A stretch of DNA of 64,000 nucleotides from JAEUPI01 sp044222685 (GCA_044222685.1 JBGAMU010000013.1:1-64000), one strand, 5' to 3'. Counted from the stretch's first letter, positions 18,049 to 27,190 are shown. The notes: generated by a model from the sequence alone, not told the origin. A program made the numbers and translations.

Positions 18049-19674
18049 ATGCGGGCCCTGCTGATCGCCGTCTGTGCCGTGCTGGCGCTGCCGGTGCTGG
18101 GCGTCTGGGCGGCCTGGCTCGGCTTCGATGCCGCGGCCGCCGCCACGCTCGGCCACCTGTGGACCACCGTACTGCCGGCCTACGCGCTGCAATCGCTGTG
18201 GCTCAGCCTGGGCGTGGCGGTCGGCGTGGCGCTGGTCGGCGGCGGCGCGGCCACGCTGGTGGCGCTGTTCGAGTTTCCCGGCCGGCGCGCCTTCGAATGG
18301 GCCTTGCTGCTGCCGATGGCGATGCCGGCCTACGTGCTGGCCTATGCCTACACCGACGCGCTGCAGCCGAGCGGGCCGGTGCAGTCGTCGCTGCGCACAC
18401 TCGGCGGCGGCGGCGCGGCCGGCGGCGCTTTGTGGCCCGACGTGCGCAGCCTGCCCGGCGCCGTGGTGCTGTTCGTGCTGGCGCTGTATCCGTACGTCTT
18501 CGTGCTGGTGCGCGCCAGCCTGGTCGAGCGCGCCGCCGGCTTGATGGAGGCCGCCCGCCTGCTCGGCGCCGGGCTGCGCCGGCGCCTGTTCGAGGTGGCG
18601 CTGCCGCTGGCCCGGCCGGCGCTGGCCGCCGGCGTGCTGCTGGCGCTGATGGAGACGCTGGCCGACTACGGGGTGGGGTCGTACTTCGGGTTGGCCACCT
18701 TTACCACCGGCATCTACAAGGCCTGGCTGGCGATGGACGACCGCATCGCCGCCGCCCAGCTGGCGAGCCTGCTGCTGCTGGTGGTGGCGTCGCTGCTGTG
18801 GCTGGAGCGCAGGGCGCAGTCGCGCCTGCGGTTCGCGGGCACCCGGGGCGGGGCGGCGGCGCAGGGGCTCGATGCACGGCCGACCGAGCTGGCCGGCCCG
18901 GCGGCGTGGCTGGCCATGCTCGTTTGCGCCGCGCCGGTGCTGCTGGGCTTCGTATTGCCTTGCGCGTGGCTCGCGCGGCTGGTCTGGATCGAGGCGGCGC
19001 ACGGCGGGGTCGGCCTGCCGCTGGCGCGTTTCACCGGCTGGGCCTGGCACACGCTCACGCTGGCTGGCACCGCCGCCGTGCTGGCCACGCTGCTGGCGAT
19101 GCTGCTGGGCGCGTGGCAGCGCGCCGAGCCGCCGCGCCAGTGGTCGTGGCTGCGCTCGGGGGCGCGGATCGTCTCGCTCGGCTATGCGGTGCCCGGCGCG
19201 GTGATCGCGGTCGGCCTGCTGCTGCCGCTCGGCTTCGTGCAGGCACGCTGGCCGGGGACGGCGGCCGGCGTCTGGCTCACCTCGACCGCGCTCGGGCTCG
19301 TCTACGCCTACGTCGTGCGCTTCAGCGCGGTGGCGATGCAGTCGGTGCAGTCGGGTTATGCCCGCATTCCCGCGTCGATCGACGACAGCGCGCGGCTGCT
19401 CGGCGCCGGTGTCTGGCGCACCTGGCGCGAGCTGCACCGGCCGCTGCTGCGCCGCTCGGCGTTCGCCGCCGGGCTGCTGGTGTTCGTCGACGTGATGAAG
19501 GAGCTGCCGGCGACGCTGCTGCTGCGCCCGTTCGGCGTCGACACGCTCGCGGTGGTGGCCTACAACTTCGCGCGCGACGAGCGCCTGGCCGAGGCCGCGC
19601 TGCCGAGCCTGGCGATCGTGGTGGTGGGCCTGCTGCCGGTGGCGCTGCTGTCGCGGGCGATGCGCAGTCGCTGA
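18049..19674 (+). CDS. fbpB: Ferric iron-type ABC transporter permease (FbpB family, fused double permease)
   Basis: A 541-residue inner-membrane protein with about twelve membrane helices in two homologous halves. Each half carries an EAA-type cytoplasmic loop: EAARLLGAGLRRRLFEVALP (about 165-190) and DDSARLLGAGVWRTWRELHRP (about 445-465, quoted in part). This two-half design is typical of FbpB-like permeases. The ATG at 18049 lies 38 bases from the Fur-like site. The partner ATPase is divergent at 16888-17979. Confidence 0.9.
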   Translation: MRALLIAVCAVLALPVLGVWAAWLGFDAAAAATLGHLWTTVLPAYALQSLWLSLGVAVGVALVGGGAATLVALFEFPGRRAFEWALLLPMAMPAYVLAYAYTDALQPSGPVQSSLRTLGGGGAAGGALWPDVRSLPGAVVLFVLALYPYVFVLVRASLVERAAGLMEAARLLGAGLRRRLFEVALPLARPALAAGVLLALMETLADYGVGSYFGLATFTTGIYKAWLAMDDRIAAAQLASLLLLVVASLLWLERRAQSRLRFAGTRGGAAAQGLDARPTELAGPAAWLAMLVCAAPVLLGFVLPCAWLARLVWIEAAHGGVGLPLARFTGWAWHTLTLAGTAAVLATLLAMLLGAWQRAEPPRQWSWLRSGARIVSLGYAVPGAVIAVGLLLPLGFVQARWPGTAAGVWLTSTALGLVYAYVVRFSAVAMQSVQSGYARIPASIDDSARLLGAGVWRTWRELHRPLLRRSAFAAGLLVFVDVMKELPATLLLRPFGVDTLAVVAYNFARDERLAEAALPSLAIVVVGLLPVALLSRAMRSR

Positions 19675-19697
19675 GGCCGCGCGCCACAATCGAGTCC

Positions 19698-20447
19698 ATG
19701 CTCCATCACGCCGATCGCGTGCTGCGCCTGGCCGGCGCCACCAACTTTCGCGACCTGGGCGGCTACGCCGCACCGGGCGGCCGCATCGTGCGCTGGCGGC
19801 GCCTGTTCCGCTCGGAGCATCTGGCCGGTCTGTCGAAGGAAGACCACGCCGCGTTGGCCGAATTAGGCGTGACGCGCACCTTCGACTTTCGCGGCGAGGC
19901 CGAGCGCGCCGCCACGCCGTATCGGCTGGAGGGCGTGGTACAGCATGCGCTGACGATCGAGCCGACGGTGGTGCAGCGACTGCAGGAGTTGCTGCTGTCC
20001 GGCACGAGAGTGACGCCGTCCGTGGTGGAGGCGCTGATGAAGGAGCTCTACCGCGGCCTCGTCAATGACCAGGCGCATCGCTTCTCGGCGTTGTTCGAGC
20101 ATCTGCTGCAGTCCGATGCGCCGCTGGTGATGCACTGCACCGCCGGCAAGGATCGCACCGGCGTCGCCGCCGCGCTGATCCTGCTGGCGCTCGGCGTGCC
20201 GCGCGACGTGGTGGTCGACGACTACCTGCTGAGCAACCTGCACTACCGCCGCCCGCCCGCGCCGGCGGGCGAGATTGCGGCCGACGCGCTGGCCGTGGTG
20301 TGGCAGGTGCAGGACGGCTTCCTGCATGCCGCGTTGCGGGCCATCGACGACGACCATGGCGGTGTCGATCGTTACCTCGAACGCCGGCTCGGCCTGAGCC
20401 GCGCGGCGCGCGACGCGCTGGCGGCGCGTTACCTCCAGCCCGCCTGA
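19698..20447 (+). CDS. Tyrosine-protein phosphatase, atypical dual-specificity type
   Basis: A 249-residue phosphatase with the P-loop HCTAGKDRTG (C-x5-R) in the middle of the protein and the N-terminal NFRDLGGY motif seen in the Y_phosphatase3 (LipA/Iph) group. Members act on phosphotyrosine or phosphoinositides. No signal peptide is visible. It begins 23 bases after the permease stop, so co-transcription is possible, though a role in iron uptake is not implied. Confidence 0.9.
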   Translation: MLHHADRVLRLAGATNFRDLGGYAAPGGRIVRWRRLFRSEHLAGLSKEDHAALAELGVTRTFDFRGEAERAATPYRLEGVVQHALTIEPTVVQRLQELLLSGTRVTPSVVEALMKELYRGLVNDQAHRFSALFEHLLQSDAPLVMHCTAGKDRTGVAAALILLALGVPRDVVVDDYLLSNLHYRRPPAPAGEIAADALAVVWQVQDGFLHAALRAIDDDHGGVDRYLERRLGLSRAARDALAARYLQPA

Positions 20448-20482
20448 GTGCGGGCGCGAACCCCAGGAACCGGGAGCCACCC

Positions 20483-21469
20483 ATGCGTGCAGCGTTCTAC
20501 GAATCCGTCGGCTCGGCGCGCGAGGTGCTGCAGCTCGCCGACCTGCCCGACCCCACGCCGGCGCCTGGCGAGGTGCGCGTGCGCGTGCAATGGTCCGGCG
20601 TCAACCCATCGGACGTGAAGAGCCGCGGCGGCCTGCGCAGCAGGGTGATGCCGTTTCCGCGCGTGATCCCGCACAGCGACGGCATGGGCGTGATCGACGC
20701 GGTCGGCGAGGGCGTGAGCGCGGCTCGCGTCGGCGAACGCGTCTGGTTGTGGAACGCGGCCTGGGGCCGGCCGCACGGCACCGCGGCGCAGCTGATCTGC
20801 CTGCCGCAGCGCCAGGCGGTGCCGCTGCCCGAGGGCGTGAGCGGCGAGGCCGGCGCCTGCCTGGGCATCCCCGCGCTCACCGCGATGCACGCGGTGCTGA
20901 TGGACGGCGGCGTGGCCGGCAAGCGCGTGCTCATCGCCGGCGGTGCCGGCGCGGTGAGCCACTTCGCCCTGCAGCTGGCCAGTCGCATGGGCGCCGCGCA
21001 GCTGATCACCACCGTGAGCAGCGAGGCCAAGGCGGCGCTGGCCCGCGCGGCCGGCGCCGACGTGGCGCTGAACTACAAGAGCGAGGCAGTGGTCGAGCGC
21101 GTGCGCGACCTCACGCACGGCAAGGGGCTGGACCGCATCATCGAGCTCGACCTGGCGGTGAATGGCGCGCTCGACCTCGACATGCTGCGCACCGGCGGCG
21201 AGCTGGTGGTCTACGGCAGCAGCCCGCAGCCGCTGAACCTGCCGTTTCCGGTGCTGCTGTCGAAGAACCTGCAGTTGAAGTTCTTCATGGTCTACCACCT
21301 CGACGAGGGCGATCGCGCCCGCGCAACCAGCGCGTTGCAGCGCCTGCTGGCGCGCCACGAGCTCGTGCACAACATCGCGCTGCGCTTGCCGCTCGAGCGC
21401 ATCGTCGACGCGCACGAAGCGGTGGAGCAGGGGCGCACGGTGGGCAATGTCGTGCTGCAGGTGAGCTGA
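20483..21469 (+). CDS. NADPH:quinone oxidoreductase-like MDR dehydrogenase
   Basis: A 328-residue medium-chain reductase. It has an N-terminal GroES-like domain (about 25-115) and a Rossmann domain whose dinucleotide motif reads AGGAGAVSHFALQLA. The zinc-binding residues of alcohol dehydrogenases are absent, as in the quinone oxidoreductase branch. RBS CGGGAG precedes the ATG at 20483. The substrate is unknown. It is followed after 26 bases by the CitE-like lyase. Confidence 0.9.
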   Translation: MRAAFYESVGSAREVLQLADLPDPTPAPGEVRVRVQWSGVNPSDVKSRGGLRSRVMPFPRVIPHSDGMGVIDAVGEGVSAARVGERVWLWNAAWGRPHGTAAQLICLPQRQAVPLPEGVSGEAGACLGIPALTAMHAVLMDGGVAGKRVLIAGGAGAVSHFALQLASRMGAAQLITTVSSEAKAALARAAGADVALNYKSEAVVERVRDLTHGKGLDRIIELDLAVNGALDLDMLRTGGELVVYGSSPQPLNLPFPVLLSKNLQLKFFMVYHLDEGDRARATSALQRLLARHELVHNIALRLPLERIVDAHEAVEQGRTVGNVVLQVS

Positions 21470-21495
21470 GCGCGGCCGCGTCACACGGACGACCC

Positions 21496-22431
21496 ATGCC
21501 ACGGCCCGATCCCGACCTGCGCCGCACCTGGTTGTTCGGCCCCGGTGCCGACGCGTCGGTGCACGAGGCCATGCTGGCCAGCGGCGCCGACGCGCTGATC
21601 GTCGACCTCGAGGACTTCACGCCGCCGGCGCGGCGCCCCGAGGCGCGCGCTCGGCTGGCCGGCTGGGCCGCGGATTGCCGGAAGGCGGATTGCATCGTCG
21701 TCGCCATTCGCATCAATCAACTCGACCATGCCGATGGCCTCGCCGACCTGGCGGCCGCGATGAACGCGCGGCCCGATGTGGTGGCCTACCCCATGGCCGA
21801 ACGCGCCGATCAACTGCGTGCGCTTGACTCTGCGGTGTCGAGCTGGGAGTCCACGCTCGGCCTGCCGGCCGGCAGCGTGGAGCTGCTGCCGGTGTGCGAG
21901 ACGGCGCTCGGCGTCGTGGATGTGCGCAAGCTCGCGGCCGCCAGCCCGCGCGTGCGCTGCGCGCTGCTCGGCGCCGAAGACCTCGCCAACGACCTGTGCG
22001 CCGAGCGTGGCCCCGATGCCGTGGAGCTCGACCACGCGCGCCGGCGCTTCGTGCTGGAGTGCCGCGCCGCGGGCATCGAGCCGATCGACGCGCCCTACAC
22101 CTTCAGCGACGTCGACGGTGCCGTGCGCGAGGCGGCCTACGCGCGGCGGCTGGGCTACCGTAGCAAGAGCCTGGTGCGGCCCGAGCACGCTGCCGCGCTG
22201 AATGCGGCGCTCACGCCCGACGAGGCCGCGCTGCGTCATGCGCACGCGGTGGTGCAGGCCTTCGAGGCCGCCCGCGCGCGCGGCGAGGAGCGTGCGTTGG
22301 TGGACGGCCTGTGGGTGGAGGTGCCCACGGTGCGCAACGCAAGGCGGGTGATCGAGCGCGCAGAGCGGTTGCGGTCCGGACCTGGGCGTGATCGTGCAAT
22401 GGTCCCACCGACAGGAATCGAAGCCTCCTAG
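21496..22431 (+). CDS. HpcH/HpaI aldolase / CitE-family lyase with altered 3' end
   Basis: A 311-residue CitE-like TIM-barrel lyase: WLFGPGAD start, VDLEDF (metal acidic residue), LLPVCETALG (catalytic Glu region) and LGAEDLANDL (metal Asp region). Family members cleave citramalyl-, malyl- or related CoA esters or aldol acids. The family-like part ends near ERAERL. The last residues (MVPPTGIEAS) are encoded by a sequence that looks like the 3' end of a tRNA on the opposite strand, so the original stop was probably replaced when foreign DNA joined here. Confidence 0.87.
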   Translation: MPRPDPDLRRTWLFGPGADASVHEAMLASGADALIVDLEDFTPPARRPEARARLAGWAADCRKADCIVVAIRINQLDHADGLADLAAAMNARPDVVAYPMAERADQLRALDSAVSSWESTLGLPAGSVELLPVCETALGVVDVRKLAAASPRVRCALLGAEDLANDLCAERGPDAVELDHARRRFVLECRAAGIEPIDAPYTFSDVDGAVREAAYARRLGYRSKSLVRPEHAAALNAALTPDEAALRHAHAVVQAFEAARARGEERALVDGLWVEVPTVRNARRVIERAERLRSGPGRDRAMVPPTGIEAS

Positions 22432-22432
22432 G
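22400..22432 (-). other. tRNA-3'-end-like sequence, possible attachment-site remnant
   Basis: On the minus strand this reads TTCGATTCC, then TGTCGGTGGGACCA, which resembles a T-loop, acceptor strand and CCA. The rest of a tRNA is missing and the T-stem does not pair properly. It marks the border between the GC3-rich left part and the catabolic region. I read it as a duplicated tRNA end left by integration. No second copy was seen in the window, so this stays tentative. Confidence 0.3.
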
Positions 22433-22562
22433 AACAACTGACGCCGGTTTCGTTATCTGCCCCCAGAACTGCCCCCAAGTCTCTGCCGCGCAGGCCACGG
22501 GCGAGCTCAATAGCTCTGCCAGGCGGTCGATGTCTTCCTGCGCGTCGCTTTTTCGACGTGCT

Positions 22563-22713
22563 CTGCTCGTGGCGCACCTGGATGAAACGGATGCCGGCCT
22601 CGGGGAACAGGGCTAGAGGGTCCATGAAGGCCGACCCCACGATGCCCAACGTACTCGACGCCTTCCTTGCGCAGCGCCTCGACCATGGCTTCGCAACCGG
22701 AGATTCTCGGCAT
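22563..22713 (-). pseudogene. Truncated, frameshifted sulfoacetaldehyde acetyltransferase-like (TPP enzyme) N-terminus
   Basis: From the ATG at 22713 the minus strand encodes MPRISGCEAMVEALRKEGVE; after a small frameshift near 22650 the next frame gives GIVGSAFMDPLALFPEAGI and ends at VRHEQ. This is the N-terminal pyrimidine-binding region of thiamine-diphosphate enzymes, and GIVGSAFMD is characteristic of sulfoacetaldehyde acetyltransferase (Xsc). The remaining roughly 500 residues are absent, and unrelated sequence starts right after HEQ. It lies directly downstream of the amidase in the same direction, so it was probably the last gene of that operon before the region was cut. Confidence 0.72.
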
Positions 22714-22747
22714 GTGTTCTCGTCCTCGGCGGATAGTGGTTGGGTTG

Positions 22748-24019
22748 CTAGGCGGCAGGCAACCGGCTGCACGCCCACTGTGCGACCTGCAACAACCGGT
22801 CGTCGTCTCGCTCGGCCGCGACCATCTGGACTGCGAGCGGAAGGCCGAGGGCCCCCGTGGCCACCGGGATGGCCAAGCTGGGGACTCGCAATGCGGTCCA
22901 CATTCGACTCATCACGGGATCGCCGGTGGACTGAGCGAGGGGCGCTTCGCCGATGGTCGCTGGTGTGATGAGCGCGTCGCAGTCATTGAAGACGGCCGGT
23001 AGCAGCGCCGCTGCACGCATGACGTGCGTCCTGGCTTCAAGATACTGAAGGCGAGAGATTCGTCGGCCAACCTCGCAAAGTTCCCGGAACTGGCGGCTCA
23101 GTTGGCCGGAATGACGTGAGATCTCATGGACATAGTTGTGCGCCACTTCGTAGTCCATGATGGTCTTTTGAGCCGCGTTCACTCCGTCGAACGGGCGCGC
23201 CAAGACAACCTCCGAAACCTGAGCTCCCGCTGCACGCAGCAGGTCTGCCATCGACTCGACCGCGTGCCGGGAACCGGCTTCGGCGAGCGGCCAGTTGGGC
23301 GTCCGGCAGACTCCGATTCGCGGGGGCGCGGTCAACGGGTTCGCCGTGGGCCACTCGCCGATCAGCGCCCCGCGAACCAGCACCAGATCGTCGACCGAAC
23401 GGGCGAAGACGCCTAGCGTGTCGAGTGACTCGGCGAGTGGCCGGATGCCCGAAAGGCTTAAGTCGCCGAAGCTCGGCTTGTAGCCGAGCACTCCACAGAA
23501 AGCGGCCGGGCGAATCACCGATGCGGAGGTTTGTGTGCCGAACGCGACCGGAACCATGCAATCGGCGACCGCAGCAGCCGATCCGCTCGACGACCCTCCC
23601 GGCGTTCGATCCAGCCGATGCGGGTTTCGGGTCTTGCCTGGCGCAAAGAACGCAAACTCGGTGGTGACAGTTTTGCCTAGGACGACGGCGCCGGCGGCGC
23701 GCATTGCTGCGACACAGGACGCGTCCCACGATGCACGTCGACCCGCGTAGATCACACTGCCCAGCTCGGTCGGCATATCGCAGGTGTCGATGATGTCCTT
23801 GAACGCGACCGGTACTCCGTGTAGCGGGCCGCGAGCGTCGCTTCTGTCAGCTGCGCGCGCGCATTCGATCGCACGCTCACCGTCGATGTATTGCCAGGCT
23901 CCGACCGCGTCGTCGCGAGCATCGATGCGCGCGAGACAGGCGGCCACAAGCGCCTCCGATGTCAGCTCGCCTCGCCGAATGCGGTTAGCGGCTTCGGTCG
24001 CGGTGAGTTCGCACAGCAT
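22748..24019 (-). CDS. Amidase (amidase signature family)
   Basis: A 423-residue amidase-signature enzyme with the Ser-cisSer-Lys triad. The Lys is in VAFKDIID (about 73), the cis-Ser in PGGSSSGSAAAVA (about 143) and the nucleophile in GTQTSASVIRPA, where the usual Gly before the Ser is Ala. It hydrolyses a carboxylic amide; the substrate cannot be told. It is the last intact gene of the minus-strand operon that begins with the LysR gene at 30662. A hairpin lies in the 105-base gap before it. Confidence 0.92.
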   Translation of the reverse strand: MLCELTATEAANRIRRGELTSEALVAACLARIDARDDAVGAWQYIDGERAIECARAADRSDARGPLHGVPVAFKDIIDTCDMPTELGSVIYAGRRASWDASCVAAMRAAGAVVLGKTVTTEFAFFAPGKTRNPHRLDRTPGGSSSGSAAAVADCMVPVAFGTQTSASVIRPAAFCGVLGYKPSFGDLSLSGIRPLAESLDTLGVFARSVDDLVLVRGALIGEWPTANPLTAPPRIGVCRTPNWPLAEAGSRHAVESMADLLRAAGAQVSEVVLARPFDGVNAAQKTIMDYEVAHNYVHEISRHSGQLSRQFRELCEVGRRISRLQYLEARTHVMRAAALLPAVFNDCDALITPATIGEAPLAQSTGDPVMSRMWTALRVPSLAIPVATGALGLPLAVQMVAAERDDDRLLQVAQWACSRLPAA

Positions 24020-24040
24020 TCGCTCGGTCCTGTCTTGAGA

Positions 24041-24059
24041 AAGCGGGCAAGGCCCGCTT
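24041..24059. repeat. Perfect hairpin between bug gene and amidase
   Basis: AAGCGGGC, loop AAG, GCCCGCTT: an 8-base perfect stem. On the minus strand it is followed by TCTC rather than a long T run, so it could be a weak terminator or an mRNA-stabilising stem inside the operon. Confidence 0.5.
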
Positions 24060-24124
24060 GGCGGTCTGTCCGACGGTGCGATTGGCCTTGAGGGTGAGGC
24101 CAGGCCCGCGTTCGGAGGAGCAGT

Positions 24125-25129
24125 TCAATTGACGCTGATCCTGCGCTGCTGCACCAGCTCGGCCCAGCGTTTTAGCTCGGCATCGATCTGCCGCCGGAAC
24201 TCAGTTGGGTTGCTGCCGACGGCAGTCATGCCCAGCGTACTCAGCTGCGCCTTCACGGGGGCTTCGGCAAGCGCAGCCACGCAATCTCCGTGCACTCGGG
24301 CCAGCACGCCCGCCGGTATACCTGCCGGACCCAGCAAGCCAAACCAGCCGGTGTTCTCGAAACCTGGCAGTCTTTCGGCGACGGTGGGCACTTCGGGCAG
24401 AAGTGGAGAACGTTCGCGTCCTGTGACGGCCAGCGCGCGCAGCCGACCGTTGCCCAGCAACGCGGCAGCCGCTGCGAAGTTGCCTACCACGAGCTGGATC
24501 TGGCCGCCGATCGCATCCGTGTAGGCGTTGGCCTCGCCTTTGTAGGGAACATGCTGCAGCTCGACGCCAGCGGCACTGGCTAGATTCTCCGCGGCGAGAT
24601 GCGTTTGACTGCCGACCCCGGCCGAGCCGAAGGCGATACGCCCTGGGTTGGCTTTTGCGTCGACGATCAGGTCCTCGATCGAACGCCATCGCGACGATTC
24701 GGCGGTGACCACGAGCATCGGACCGGCCGCGACGTTGGTGATCGGGACCAAGTCGCGCTGCGTGTCGAACGGCATGCGCGGGTAGATGCTCGGGTTGATC
24801 GTGATGCTGCCCGATGCCATCAGCAGCGTGTAGTCGTCGGGCAATGCCTTGGCCACCGCGTCTGCGCCGACGTTGCCGCCTGCGCCGGCGCGGTTGTCAA
24901 CGGTGACGGCCTGGCCCCACTTGTCGGACAGACGCTGTGCGAGCACTCGCGCGATGACGTCGGTGGCGCCGCCGGCCGCGAACGGCACGTCGATTCGTAC
25001 CGGCTTCGCCGGCCACGACTGGGCGCGCACGGGTGGCATGGCGAGAGCTGCGAGCAGCAGGAAGGGCGCCCCGATCAGCAGCTGGCGGCGTCCGGCGGCG
25101 ACTGGCGGATGCGCGCGACGATCGATCAT
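24125..25129 (-). CDS. Tripartite tricarboxylate transporter substrate-binding protein (Bug family)
   Basis: A 334-residue periplasmic binding protein. An N-terminal export signal (about 1-37, RRQLLIGAPFLLLAALA, ending MPPVRAQ) is followed by the Bug/TctC fold with WPAKPVRIDVPFAAGGATD and a GSAGVGSQTHLA ligand loop. Bug proteins bind small carboxylates or amides. No TctA/TctB membrane partner is encoded in the window, as is common for the many orphan Bug genes in this group. The position inside a catabolic operon suggests that it binds the pathway substrate. Confidence 0.9.
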   Translation of the reverse strand: MIDRRAHPPVAAGRRQLLIGAPFLLLAALAMPPVRAQSWPAKPVRIDVPFAAGGATDVIARVLAQRLSDKWGQAVTVDNRAGAGGNVGADAVAKALPDDYTLLMASGSITINPSIYPRMPFDTQRDLVPITNVAAGPMLVVTAESSRWRSIEDLIVDAKANPGRIAFGSAGVGSQTHLAAENLASAAGVELQHVPYKGEANAYTDAIGGQIQLVVGNFAAAAALLGNGRLRALAVTGRERSPLLPEVPTVAERLPGFENTGWFGLLGPAGIPAGVLARVHGDCVAALAEAPVKAQLSTLGMTAVGSNPTEFRRQIDAELKRWAELVQQRRISVN

Positions 25130-25181
25130 TGGTTGGATCCTCGGAAATGTGGGCTCGGGCGGCCGCCGCTTCTTGGCGGAT

Positions 25182-26174
25182 CTACGATGCGACGTCGATC
25201 AAGATCTTGCCTTGCGTGCGCCCGTCTTCGAGCCGGCGCATCGCTGCCGCCGTGTCGGTCAGGGCAACGCGACTATCGATGGCCACCTGCAGCGAGCCCC
25301 CGATGGCCCAATCGAATAGCTGCATGCTGCGGCCGCGTAGCTCTTCGGGCGTCCCGATGTAGTCGGCCAGATGCGGCCGGGTGAAGTACACCGAGCCTGC
25401 CTCGCCAAGCTCAAGCGGCTCAATCGACGCCACTAGACCCGAGGCGCCACCGTAGTTGACGCACAGGCCACGCCGGCGCAGGCAGCGGATGCTGCGCGCG
25501 ATCGTGTCTCGCCCCACCGAGTCATAGACGACATCGACGCCGCGGCCTCCAGTGAGGCGCATCACCTCGTCGCGAAAGTCGACTTCGCGATAAGGCACGA
25601 TGTGGTCGCAGCCGAGCGCATGCGCGCGCTCGGCTTTGGCCTCGGAGCCGACGGTGCCGATCACCATCGCGCCGCGCTGCTTGGCGAGCTGTACCAGCAG
25701 GCCGCCGACGCCGCCGGCAGCGGCGTGCACGAGACAGCTGTGACCCGGGCGCAGCTCAAAAGCCGAGTGCGACAGGTAGTGCGCGGTCAGGCCCTGCAAC
25801 ATCAGTGCCGCGGCGCGGTCGAAGTCGAGTGTTTCGGGTACCTTGACCAGCTTGTTCGCTGGCACGGCCGCCAGGTCGGCGAAGCTGCCGCGCACGATGC
25901 AGTAGGCGACGCGGTCGCCGATGCGAAAGTCCTGCACGCCGGTTCCGAGCGCTACCACGGTCCCGGCGCCTTCCATGCCGAGCACCATCGGCAGGGCGTT
26001 GCGGTACGTTTGTGACTTCGCATAGCGGCCGAGACGGATGTGCACGTCGATGAAATTGAGCCCCGCGACTGCGTGGCGCAGCAGCACCTCACCAGGTCCC
26101 GGCGACGGTGCGGCAAGCTCCTCGACGCGGCACTCCGATGCGTCGCCATAGGCATGGATACGCAGCGCACGCAT
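25182..26174 (-). CDS. NADPH:quinone oxidoreductase-like MDR enzyme
   Basis: About 330 residues with a GroES-like N-terminal domain and a Rossmann domain (HAAAGGVGGLLVQLAK, GSEAKAERAHALGCDH). It lacks catalytic zinc ligands and belongs to the QOR branch. The ATG at 26174 follows GAGG by nine bases, so it is preferred. The alternative ATG at 26189 overlaps the upstream stop and adds five residues. It lies between two Bug genes, and its role in the pathway is unknown. Confidence 0.9.
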   Translation of the reverse strand: MRALRIHAYGDASECRVEELAAPSPGPGEVLLRHAVAGLNFIDVHIRLGRYAKSQTYRNALPMVLGMEGAGTVVALGTGVQDFRIGDRVAYCIVRGSFADLAAVPANKLVKVPETLDFDRAAALMLQGLTAHYLSHSAFELRPGHSCLVHAAAGGVGGLLVQLAKQRGAMVIGTVGSEAKAERAHALGCDHIVPYREVDFRDEVMRLTGGRGVDVVYDSVGRDTIARSIRCLRRRGLCVNYGGASGLVASIEPLELGEAGSVYFTRPHLADYIGTPEELRGRSMQLFDWAIGGSLQVAIDSRVALTDTAAAMRRLEDGRTQGKILIDVAS

Positions 26175-26185
26175 CGGCGGCCGCC

Positions 26186-27190
26186 TCATTGAGGTTGCTT
26201 GGTTCCGGCGGACAGACTCGCTTGTGCGCGCCGCATACCCTCGATGTCCTCCGCCAGGAAAGCTGGCGCAGCGTTGCTTGGCACGAAACTGTCTGGCAGC
26301 GCGAGTTGGTCCTTCAGGTAGTTGACGTACTCAACGCTGGTCGCGAAGCGCGCCAATGACGCGGCAAGCTGCGAAAGCCGCTTTGCGTCGGTGTCGGATC
26401 GCACGACTAGACTGCGCAGTTGCGGAATGTAGAAGTCGATGCCGAGCTCGCCAGCCACCGGCACGTCGGCGAATGGCGCAGGCAGTTTCGTTGCGGTGAA
26501 AAACAGCAGTGGCCGCAGCGTTCTTGCGTCGAGGTGTCCCTTGATGTCGCCCGCTTGCTCGAACAACAGGTCGACGTGGCCCCCGAGCACCGCGGCGTAA
26601 CGCTCGCCAGGTCGCGAGAACGGCACCAGCGTCAGCTCGACGCCTTTGCCCTTGAGCACGACGATGCTCATGTCGTCCGGACTGCCGGGACCCGTTGTCG
26701 CGACGCTGATCGCACCCGGCTTCGCCTTCGCTTCTGCGACGACATCGGCCCAGCTCTTGAAACGGCTCTCGGCTCGGGCGAACAGTCCCGACGGCTGGCG
26801 CGTCAGCACCGCCACCGGCAGCAAATCGGCCAGCTTCAGCTGACGGCCGGCCGGCGAACTGAGTGCGAGTGCCATCGAGGTGTCGGAAGTCAACACGCCG
26901 ACGTTGTGGCCGTCGCTCGGATGCTGCATCAGTTTGGCCAGTCCGATCGTGCCTTGACCTCCGGGTAAATTGATCACCGGGACCGTGATGCCCAGGTCGC
27001 TTTCAAGCCACCGCGCCACGATCCGGCCGATCGAGTCGGCGCCGCCGCCCGGGCCCCATGGCACCATCATCTCGATGTTGCGCATCGGGTATTTGTCTTG
27101 CGCGGCAACCTTGTGCGCGGTCAACGCGGTGGCACCCAAGGCACCGAGCAGCAGCCGGCGTCGCCGTAGATGCGCGGTAGATGTCTCCAT
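26186..27190 (-). CDS. Bug-family (TctC-like) periplasmic binding protein
   Basis: A 334-residue protein whose start is set by GAGGAGATCGTC before the ATG at 27190. The signal region LRRRRLLLGALGATALTAHK resembles a Tat-type or Arg-rich leader ending at VAAQ. The mature part opens YPMRNIEMMVPWGPGGGADS, a typical Bug ligand region. It is the second Bug protein of the operon and is clearly different in sequence from the one at 24125. Again no TctAB genes are nearby. Confidence 0.9.
   Translation of the reverse strand: METSTAHLRRRRLLLGALGATALTAHKVAAQDKYPMRNIEMMVPWGPGGGADSIGRIVARWLESDLGITVPVINLPGGQGTIGLAKLMQHPSDGHNVGVLTSDTSMALALSSPAGRQLKLADLLPVAVLTRQPSGLFARAESRFKSWADVVAEAKAKPGAISVATTGPGSPDDMSIVVLKGKGVELTLVPFSRPGERYAAVLGGHVDLLFEQAGDIKGHLDARTLRPLLFFTATKLPAPFADVPVAGELGIDFYIPQLRSLVVRSDTDAKRLSQLAASLARFATSVEYVNYLKDQLALPDSFVPSNAAPAFLAEDIEGMRRAQASLSAGTKQPQ

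Noticed and set aside
17980..19773. Minus-strand extension of the ATPase reading frame up to 19773
   Set aside because: The extra roughly 600 residues have no family resemblance and lie opposite the well-supported permease. The ATPase family start is at 17970/17979.
22440..22562. Integrase C-terminal remnant on the minus strand
   Set aside because: The short open stretch next to the tRNA-like end is suggestive, but it contains no catalytic Arg/His/Tyr motif of tyrosine recombinases, so I do not list it as a feature.
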